In this document: in pieces, positions 7,682 to 15,064 of the stretch
Layout of the letters: every line of letters starts with the position of its first letter
Position numbering within the stretch: position 1 is the first letter of the stretch
NCBI RefSeq assembly: GCF_000611645.1
Contig: NW_014012301.1
Span: forward strand, 1 to 15,064
Direction of reading: 5' to 3'
Length of the DNA: 15,064 bases
Source of the DNA: Monoraphidium neglectum
Lineage: Eukaryota; Chlorophyta; Chlorophyceae; Sphaeropleales; Selenastraceae
The notes under the pieces: generated by a model
What the model was told of the DNA's origin: nothing
The model's input: the letters and a program-made list of their open reading frames with translations, nothing else
The model's database searches: none
Translations under genes and position numbers: made by a program

Positions 7682-10550
7682 TCAGTCGGCCGTAGCCTCC
7701 GGCGCGATCTCTCCCAGGTAGATGGTGCGGTCGCTGCTGGCGGACCCGACGATGGGCTCCTGCACAGGGTGCAGTTGGGAGTGAACGCGGCAATGTTGGG
7801 TGCGCAGCAAGGGCCGGCCCCACTCCCCATCTTCTGGTGCCCAGCCGCACGCCGCCGCTTGCACAGACACGACCCTGCTCTGGAGAACACGTTGATCGCG
7901 GCGCCCGCGCCCCCGCCGAATCCGCTCCACACTCACTTTGGGGTGGAAGGCAACCTCGTTCACCGACCCCTTGTGCCCGGGCAGCGCGTACTCCAGCCGC
8001 AAGGTGTCCACATCCCACACGTACACGATGCGGTCCGCGCTGCCTGCCGCCACGCGCTTGCCGCCTGGCGACCAGGCGCAGCGCAGCAGCAGGCGCTCAA
8101 ACGTGTGCTGGTGGCCCGTCAGCACCTTGACGCACCTGGGGGGGGGGGCCGTGAGGGAGGGCGGGGAGCCAGGGGGACGCTATGCAGGCGGGAGCACGAG
8201 CCGTGCAGGGGTTGTGCGCAGCCACCGAGACAACCAGCCGGGGCGAGTTGTCTTGGTCATGCGGGTGCCCACTGCCAACAAATGCAGGCGTGCCGCACAG
8301 CAGGTATGCGGCAGGCACGCACCTGTCCGCTGGCGCATAGGGCCGCACGTCCCATACGCGCAGTGTGTTGTCCATCGCATTGCTCAGCAAGAAGTTGCCG
8401 TCGGGGCTCAAGGACATGCCTTTGTTAAGGGGGGGGATGACAAGGTGTGAGTCAGAAGGGGGATGGCGCGGCCGGGCAGCACGCAGGTATGAGGCGGGCT
8501 GAGGCGCACTGTTGTTGCTTGGCAAAGACGATGGCTTGACACGGCACAGGTTCTGGTCCCTGGAGGAGGAGACACCCTGCAATGCTATTCCTCACCGGTG
8601 ATGGTGTCTGTGTGCCCCGCCATGCTGGTGGACACCACACCCTTCCGCAGCTCCCAGATGTGCACCTGGCGTGCAGCGCAGGCGAGCCAGCAACATAATG
8701 TTGAACATTTTGTGGGTTCATAATATCACATGGCCAGGGTCTCTTCCTGTGCTGTGTCTACGTGCTGATGTGTCAATGTCCTCTCGTTCATACCTGCTGC
8801 TCAAGTTGCATTTGCTATTCCGCATAAGCCGGCCCCCACTTCTGCCCACACACGTCCCCTGCCACCCTCAAGACTCCCCTCTGCAAACCGCTGCAGGATC
8901 GCATTCAAAGCACTCAAGTTGAGCACACCTGGTTGTCAATGCCCCCAGAGTACACCTGGTCCCCCGCCTCCGACCAGGCCACCGACGTGACCGGGAACTT
9001 GCCCGCGAAGGTGTGGCTGCTGCGCTTGCTGCGGACGTCCCAAAGCTGAGGGGCAGCGAGGAGGGGGGGGAAGGGTGTGCATGCGAAGAAGTTCGGGTTG
9101 ATGCTGGACCATTCCAGCCTTCAAGGCCCTTCATCATGACGAAGTATCTGCAGATCCACGGAAGCAACTATTTAGCTACGACCCGCAAATCGAGCCGCTA
9201 TCAACAAGAGTTTGAGGAGGGGAGCAGCAAGGCCAGGTCGCGCCTGCAGCAGGCCCTTCATGCTGCACAACTGCGAGTCCCCTTGCCACCACACCTTGAC
9301 GCTGCCGTCGTCCGAACCGCTGACGAACAAGCCGGGGCCCCGATGCATGGGGCACACGCTGTTGACCACTGCCGTGTGCTCGCTCTGCCGCTTGACCTGG
9401 TGGCATCAGCAGGTGGGGTAGCACCATGCGAGCTTTGGAACACAGCCGCCCACCAACCAATGCGCGCCAGCCAACCCCTATACCCATTGTGCGACTCCGC
9501 AGAGTGTGAATGTTTGTGTGTGAGAGAGAGCGAGTGTGTGTGATTTTCGAGCGTGTACCACTCACAGCACGATCGCCACGCGTTGTTAAGGAGGGAGCTC
9601 GCTGGAAGCCAATTCTCCGCGGTCCTTGCAGCACACGCACCTGCATGCCCGTGTCCGCGTCCCAGCAGCGCACGCTCTTGTCTGCGCTGGCAGTGACAAT
9701 GTGCTCCCCGCTAGGAAACCACGCCAGCTGCAGGATTGCGTTCTTGTGGCCCCTGGTGGGAAGAGGTCAGTGGTCGCCCAGACAGCAGGCAATGAGGGCT
9801 GGTCAAATACCAGCGGCAGCAGCAGCAGCAGGAGCAGCAGCAGCAGCAGCCGCAGCAGCAGCAGCAGCAGCAGCAGCAGCCGCAGCGGCAGCAGCAGCAG
9901 GTGCAAGTGACATACCAAGCCCGTTGTCCCATACACATACCGTATGAGCATGTAGTTTTCGCACTCCTCCCCATACGTGCGCCACAGCAGGATCGTCTTG
10001 TCAAATCCAGCCGAGGCGACAACATCGCCCTCGGGGCTGAACTGCAAGGCATAGACCTCGCCCTGGTGGCCGTGCAGCTGCATGATGGGCGCGAACAGGC
10101 CCGACGTGCGCCGCACGCCCTGCATGGACCGCGCGTTTATAGTGGTAGGTCAGCGGCGTGGCAACATGTTGGCCCATAGCGTGGTGCAGGTAGGAACCAG
10201 CACCGCAGTGGGCATCATGGCGTTGGGCCTCGTGGCCAGGTGCACGGACGGAGCCATGGCTGCACACGGCAACAGCGCTCAACGTCATCGTCTGCAACAT
10301 GAGAACAGTGCGCTATGACCTCCTGAGGTCCGCAGCAGCAGCAGCCGGCGAGCGCACTGAAGCACCGCACGGCGAGATGCGGTGCGGTAGACGCGGCGCG
10401 TGCCATCTGCAGCCATCGGCACCGCACCTGCTTGTCTACACTGCCAACTATCAATGTGCCATCAGTTTTTTGCCGCTTCACCAGCGCCCCAGAGTGCCCA
10501 TCTAGATCGCCAGGGGCCCCTCCGGGGCTGTGCGGCCGCTTGTCGGCCAT
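7682..10550 (-). CDS. SNRNP40: U5 snRNP 40-kDa WD40 protein (Prp8-binding)
   Basis: This protein is a beta-propeller in the spliceosomal U5 snRNP, where it contacts Prp8; it acts in the nucleus. Nine exons on the minus strand: 10550-10428, 10119-9941, 9752-9641, 9396-9295, 9045-8929, 8665-8596, 8419-8323, 8135-7937 and 7759-7682. All joins are phase-consistent and give exactly 358 residues; the human protein has 357. Seven WD repeats are visible: LHGHQGEVYALQFSP (from about 56), GHKNAILQLAWFPSG, SEHTAVVNS with GSDDGSVKLWDVR, the repeat ending SGGIDNQVHIWELR, MAGHTDTITGMSLSPDG with SNAMDNTLRVWDVRPYAP, LLLRCAWSPGG with GSADRIVYVWD, and LPGHKGSVNEVAFHP. The SNAMDNT-RVWDVRP and RCVKVLTG stretches are diagnostic for this family rather than other WD proteins. 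A basic VKRQK (24-28) matches the N-terminal VKRQR of the human protein. Start ATG 10550 is the first in frame. The exon 7 acceptor is AAAG rather than CAG. Confidence 0.95.
9811..9900. repeat. interrupted (CAG)n trinucleotide repeat in a U5-40K intron
   Basis: About 30 triplets, mostly CAG with CGG, GAG and CCG-type interruptions, longest pure run about eight units. It fills half of the 188-nt intron 9753-9940, where the transcript carries CUG repeats close to the 5' splice site. Confidence 0.95.
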
Positions 10551-10950
10551 GACAGCCCCGCTATCTATGTTCCCGTTTTGCTAAGTCCAGGCAGTACAGC
10601 TCTCACACTGCTTGCGTGATCTGGGGACTGGCTGGGCGTTCACGCTGCCTATGCACGTAACAAATCAATATTGGTCTACCAGGCCTCTGTATGGTACCGT
10701 GGCATGAGTTGCGGAGGTGACCACCAGACCACCTGCTGCAGCTGCACCCCTGATAGCGAGTGAGTGATGAATCAGACGCAGGTCTTTCGAGACAGTCCGC
10801 GCCTCATAGTTGGAGGCACCGTCTTCTACAGCGTGACACAAACGCTCTCCTCGACAGTTTGGCACAGGTTTACAGGGCAACCGCGTCTGACCATCCCGGG
10901 CCCCTGTCAGGGCCTTGTGCACTTGCCTTTGCGTTATCAAAAAGTTAGCC
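10551..10950. promoter_or_regulatory. bidirectional promoter region between U5-40K and PAQR
   Basis: The two genes diverge from this 400-bp gap, so both promoters and 5' UTRs must lie here unless there are further untranslated exons. It looks less GC-rich than the flanking exons. I see no clear TATA box. Open frames inside it have no recognisable motif. Confidence 0.6.
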
Positions 10951-12700
10951 ATGCCGAGCCTGGCGAGCCTGGTTCAGGCGTGCGGCACAGCCACCGTTCC
11001 CAGCGAAGGCGGTGTCGTGGACCTCGCACTGGCTGCTGCTGCTTCCGCCACGTCCTTCGCGCGCACCTGGAGCGGCCCTGTCGACGTCTACGCGATTGTG
11101 TCCAGCGTGCGATCACGCAAGGGCGCCGCTCAGGAGGGGCAGCAGGAGGCGGAGCAGGGCGAAGTTGTGTGCGAGGAGGCGTGCCTCGTAGCAGCTGCCG
11201 GCACTGACCAGCCCGCGCCTAAGGAGCACAGCAGCGAGGGGCGGTTTGCGCCGTACCGGCGTGGTCTCAGGAGGCATGAGGCCCCAGCCTATGTCATGTG
11301 AGCATCTTCCAGCGGCTCCTGCGTGTGGCTGCCCTTGTGTGCTGGTCGGGGCATTGATTCATGTTGGAGGGGAAGGCTGACGGGGGGGGGCTCCATCCAG
11401 CCTTGGCCATTCAGGTTTAAATCTGCTCGACACCCCAGCCTTGCCCTGCATCACTAATCATTCGTGCACCTACCCCTCTGACTGCTCGACTGCAGCTACC
11501 CTTACGTCACCCGTGGCTACACCAGCGGCGGCTCGTACACGCGCTGCTTGAGGGCCGCCTTCGAGTGGCACGCTGAGACGCTCAACGCCTGGACTATGGT
11601 GTTTGGCTGCGCCCTGTCTGCGTGCCTGCTCAACCATGCAATTTCAAGTCTGCGGACCGCCGGTGCTTCGGGCGGCGGCAGCTTCTGGCGCGGCGTGCCG
11701 GATGAGGCCCCCTTCTGGATCATGACGGCGGCCGTGTTCCTGCACGCGCCCTGGAGCATCGGCTTTCACCTTTTCAGGGGCATTGTGAGTGTTCCACAAG
11801 GCGGGCAGCTTGCGTTGCAGCACAGCGCGTCGAAGGCGGCCCCAACACGCACGGTCAGACCAATAGCTTGCATCCGCGCTTGCGCACACCCCCACACACG
11901 CACATCACACATGGTGCCTGGCATTCTTGCTGGACCGCAGAACAAGGCCGTGTACAACTTTTGGCGGCGGCTTGACCAAGTGTTTATTTTCCAGGCAAGG
12001 AGGGATGGGCGCTGGTTCCAGCAGCCGGCGGCCGCTGGACGTCCGTCGCAGCACGTGCCAGCACATCCCCTTCCTGTCCCCACAGCCTATGGAGTAGCAG
12101 CAACGCACTCTTGTTCCGTATCACCTCGCCCCTCCCACGCCTCTATTCCCTCACCTCATTTTCGTGGCCCGCTTGCGTGTGTGTCCGCAGGTGTCCCAAC
12201 TGCTCACCCTGGGCATCTCGTGGTTCGTCTACGACTCGTGGTGGGCCCTCACCCTCAACATGGTCGCAGCGATCATCACCGCCCAGGTGGCCACGATGGA
12301 CATCTGGGCGCTCCCCGCCGACTACAGGCGCCACCGCGGCGGCCAGGTCGCGTTTGTTGGCTGCATCGCCGCGTGCTACTGGTGGCCCATGGGCGTGCAG
12401 GCGGCGCAGGACCTGTGGGCATGGCGCGGCGCGGCCGGCCTCGGCCCCTTGGCTGCAGGTGCGGCAGGGCTGCCGTCGCTCGCAGCGTCCGTCTACACAG
12501 TCGGCGCGCTGGTGGCGCTGGCCTTTGGCGCAGCGACGTTTGCCCTTGGCGTGCCGGAGCGGCTGCTGCCCGGGGTTTTCGACACCGTGGGGTTCTCCCA
12601 TCAGTGGATGCACGTGGGGGCGTCCGCGGCGCACGTGTTTGAGTACCTATTTGTCCTGGAGATGTGGAGGCGGCGCACCGCGGCGCACGCAGGCGCTTGA
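10951..12700 (+). CDS. PAQR/adiponectin-receptor-like seven-helix membrane protein
   Basis: PAQR proteins (heptahelical HHPs in plants) are membrane proteins with a metal site; several have ceramidase-like activity or act in lipid or hormone sensing. Four exons: 10951-11297, 11496-11784, 11941-11994 and 12191-12700; phases agree and the product is 399 residues. The third intron (11995-12190) starts AG|GCAAGG, a GC-AG intron. After a poorly conserved N-terminal region of about 100 residues come RRHEAPAYV, WHAETLNAWT (140-149, the family's HNETxNxWTH), SIGFHLFRG with H207, VYNFWRRLDQ with D224, and VPERLLPGVFD followed by SHQWMHV with H367 and H371. H207 plus HxxxH correspond to the three zinc ligands of human AdipoR1, so the site is probably intact. 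ATG 10951 is used because it is the first ATG of the open frame. Confidence 0.88.
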
Positions 12701-14086
12701 TGCCTCACCCGCCCCGCCCGACCGCCGGGCCCGACCTCTGCCTCTCCTGAGGCTTGGGGTCGGGCCGCAGGGTTTGTACATCAACCAACCCAAACTGTGG
12801 GGCCGTGCCCCATCTTGGTCCCTGAGGCGTCCTGTCTTCCTTGACGCAGCGATGCCAGTAGCCCTGCCCAGGGCTGTGCTAAGTCCTGTCGCGAGCCAAT
12901 CCCCTCCCTACACACGCTGTCCTGGCCGGAACCATGGCTTCTGGCCAGCAATGATGAGAGTCATAGGCACTGCGGGCCTTCACTAGAGTGGCCGTTCACC
13001 TGCAGCTCCCTTTTTTTGGCGCCTGGCACCCGAGCTCTGCTCGTGCAGAGCCTCTCACGCCTCGCACCCCAGCACTTGCTGCGGATCCCCCCCCCTGTGC
13101 CCCAGCACACAAGTGCTTGCGTCCTTCTGAGAAGGAGCTTGCCAAGCGTCGCTGTGTGTGCTGCAACAGGCAGGCACGCCCGCTTGCAAAGACTTGCTTG
13201 AGCATCTGCAGCTCCTATAGTAGTCAAGCACGACAGTTTGCGAGAGAAACAATATCTGGAAATGGTAAAAGAATTCAGCAGTTGACATCAGTGCATGTGT
13301 TTATCTGCGAGCATGTGCCAGGCCAACACTTGGCGGTCTGTGGACAGCCAACGCCGCAGCAAGCAGCAACCTGCAAGCGACCAATTGTTCCCTTACGAAG
13401 GGGGAACCTTGGGTTTTGGCTGCTGCGTGTGCTCTGCGATATGCTGGGCATGCGCGGTTTTGCTGCTCGTGGGTCAGGTGGCACTCGTGGGCTGACACGC
13501 GCTCCTATCACCCCTGCTTGGCCCAGATAACACAGAATCGGGTAACACAGCTCCAAAGCAAATAATCAAGGCAGGGTGCAGCGAGCCGTGTGGAGTATGG
13601 CCCGACGGTCTTATGCAGCTGCAGCTGCAGCCATGTAATCTTTACTCGTTGGCTGTGGTTTTGGCAGTGCCAAAGGATATTATACAAATCTAGGCCAATG
13701 CTAGATGACGTTTCCTTCATCTTCATCCATGTGCGCACGCATGCTGGAGACCATTGACCAGCTGAGGCACGGTTTCTTGTGCTGGGTGCCACACGCGCGG
13801 GTGGTTGATGACGCAGCGTGCAGCGCAGGATGACCGGGAGCTACTCCTGCTCATACCTTGAGAACATTGATAGTGCTGACCCGCGCAGCTTGCACACCGG
13901 GACGCTTTACAGTACGTGTCAAAGTGCTGGGGTGAGCGGGTGACCCCGGAACGCTGGTGAGCACTCTAGGTGAAACTTGTGTGTCTTCAGTTTGATTCCT
14001 CTTTGTAGGCCTCGGGTCAGCAAAAAGCCCGCAGGCGAACGGTCGGGATCTTGATTGACAGGGAATCCGCGCTTATCGCGGCCACG
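12701..14086. other. intergenic region between PAQR and the right-hand gene
   Basis: About 1.4 kb with no supported gene. It should include the PAQR 3' UTR and the promoter of the gene at 14087. A 180-codon plus-strand open frame (12988-13530) shows no domain, membrane helix or splice chain. Confidence 0.5.
13614..13638 (+). terminator. 16-bp palindrome followed by TGTAA, possible PAQR 3' end
   Basis: TGCAGCTGCAGCTGCA (13614-13629) equals its own reverse complement and is followed 4 nt later by TGTAA (13634-13638), the only TGTAA I find on this strand between the PAQR stop and here. The implied 3' UTR would be about 930 nt, long but possible for green algae. Confidence 0.35.
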
Positions 14087-15064
14087 ATGCAGCGTACGTC
14101 AAGCTTCAGGAACCTGGAAAAGCAGCATGTGCCATTCAGCATGCCCAAGGCATCGGGTCTGCTCAGCACGGTCGCCCCAGTGGCCCGCAACGGGCTCCGC
14201 CGATCGCAGCAGCTGGCGCGCCGCCTGAACGCAGGCGTCGCCGCCGCGGGCCGCCACTCGCTCCGCATGCTGAGCAGTGCCTGGGCGCCGCCGGCGCCGG
14301 CCGCGGCGGCCGCTGCGGCGGCGGCATCTGCAGGGGCGGTGGCCGCGGATGACGACCGTGACTTAGTTTGCGACCTCGACTGGAAGGCGTCCCTCACGTT
14401 CGCCCAGGAGGTGATCTGCTGGCACACCGCCGGCGCAGTCTGCTGTGTCGCGTATGCGCTGACCGCGCCGGCGGCGCTGAGCATCCCGTACGGCACGTGC
14501 ATCGGGCTGCTGTTTGGGCTGCTGCTCGTCTTCATGCGGTCGTCCATGAAGGAGGTGCTGTACAAGGTGAGGCCGAGGGCGCAATCTTCAGTTCAAGAGG
14601 GCGCGATTTGAGATCAAGAGTCTGAGAAAGTGTGCAAACATATGCTTGCCTGCGACTAGCATCCGACATTCTGCGGGCGGCGGTGCGCTTGGCGCGCGGC
14701 CGCCCATCTTCGTCTGAGCCGACCCCGTTGCCCTGCAGCATGCCGCCGGCCCAACCCCGGGCTCCCGCGCGGCGGTTGGCGCTCTCCCGCATCGCCCTCA
14801 CCCTGACGCGCCCCTCCTGCCCCCTCGCTCTGCCGCGCCCCGGCGCCCTGTCAAGGCCAAGGAGCGGATCGCATCCGAGCTCGGCGATGCAGACTCACGC
14901 TTCCACGTCCACGACAACCTGCAGGTGGGGCGGGCGAGGGGAGGGCAGGTTGTCGCAGGGCAGGGCACCAGGGCCAAGCGGCGCACGCAGCGCCCGCAGC
15001 GCCCACAGCGCCCGCAGACTCACCCTCCCGAGCCACGCAGGACCCGGCGGCCGCGGCCCATGCC
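14087..15064 (+). CDS. unidentified membrane protein, N-terminal part
   Basis: I do not recognise this family firmly. Exon 1 is 14087-14566 (160 codons), with ATG 14087 and donor AAG|GTGAGG. Residues 1-75 are rich in Arg, Ser and Ala with few acidic residues and could be an organelle targeting sequence. An alanine run (about 80-92) follows, then an acidic patch ADDDRD. Two hydrophobic segments at about 110-131 (from ICWHTAGAVCC) and 136-150 (GTCIGLLFGLLLVFM) look like a helical hairpin, ending MKEVLYK. A likely second exon is 14856-14924 (AKERIASELGDADSRFHVHD, then NLQ), in phase 0 on both sides; its acceptor TCAAG is weak. A third may begin at 15041 after CCACGCAG and run off the window. The segment DADSRF-HVHDNLQ faintly recalls the lead-in of some plastid alpha/beta hydrolases, but that is a guess. 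Confidence 0.55.

Noticed and set aside
7769..8450. plus-strand open frames of 170-219 codons
   Set aside because: Antisense to U5-40K exons 7 and 8, where the minus strand gives clear WD40 repeats.
9172..9369. in-frame extension of U5-40K exon 4 past 9295
   Set aside because: The reading continues as VWWQGD, which breaks the family; ending at AAG 9295 and joining 9045 gives SVK-LWDVR as in human SNRNP40.
11548..12642. 364-codon plus-strand open frame
   Set aside because: It reads PAQR exon 2 and exon 3 through the introns between them, then leaves the frame in exon 4; the spliced four-exon model restores the whole PAQR family sequence.
12111..12986. 291-codon plus-strand open frame, Arg/Ser/Pro-rich
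   Set aside because: Out-of-frame shadow of GC-rich PAQR exon 4, with no motif of its own.
12988..13530. 180-codon plus-strand open frame downstream of PAQR
   Set aside because: Cys/Arg/Pro-rich with no domain, helix or family-like exon join; such frames are expected by chance in GC-rich DNA. Transcript data could revive it.
1..15064. tRNA genes, rRNA, CRISPR arrays, insertion sequences, prophage or bacterial operons
   Set aside because: No cloverleaf, array, terminal inverted repeat with transposase, or uninterrupted bacterial gene was seen; the intron-rich structure points to a eukaryotic nuclear genome.

Overview
This window looks like nuclear DNA of a green alga (Chlorophyta, probably a trebouxiophyte such as a Chlorella relative). 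The DNA is GC-rich. Every recognisable gene is broken into short exons by introns of roughly 100-400 bp with GT-AG borders, plus one clear GC-AG intron. Microsatellites sit in introns. The proteins are plant-lineage ones: a plant-type tRNA ligase, a plastid-targeted membrane protein and a plant-like PAQR. The exon chains below were built by hand: for each gene I checked that phases join and that the joined protein follows its family. The order of domains in the relatives comes from memory, not from a search.

Layout. Four genes lie on the minus strand and two on the plus strand. (1) 53-2241 minus: plant-type tRNA ligase, adenylyltransferase region, running off the left edge. It is preceded by a module that resembles the part found downstream of the ligase core in Arabidopsis RNL. 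(2) 3464-4898 minus: tRNA 2'-phosphotransferase (Tpt1/KptA). (3) 5637-7091 minus: small chloroplast membrane protein of the At1g42960/At5g16660 type. (4) 7682-10550 minus: seven-WD40 U5 snRNP 40-kDa protein, a complete 358 residues. (5) 10951-12700 plus: PAQR/adiponectin-receptor-like seven-helix membrane protein, 399 residues, divergent from gene 4 across 400 bp. (6) 14087 to the right edge, plus: unidentified membrane protein, partial. Intergenic stretches at 2242-3463, 4899-5636, 7092-7681 and 12701-14086 contain no gene I can support.

How the genes relate. Genes 1 and 2 act one after the other. Plant/fungal-type tRNA ligase seals intron-containing tRNAs and leaves a 2'-phosphate at the junction, and Tpt1 moves that phosphate to NAD+. 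Finding the two side by side and co-oriented is the most striking feature here. The second is the structure of the ligase 5' end, which is either a shuffled domain in one protein or a separate 129-codon cistron ending 64 nt before a ligase-core start. Gene 4 also works in RNA splicing (spliceosomal), but I see no direct link to the tRNA pathway.
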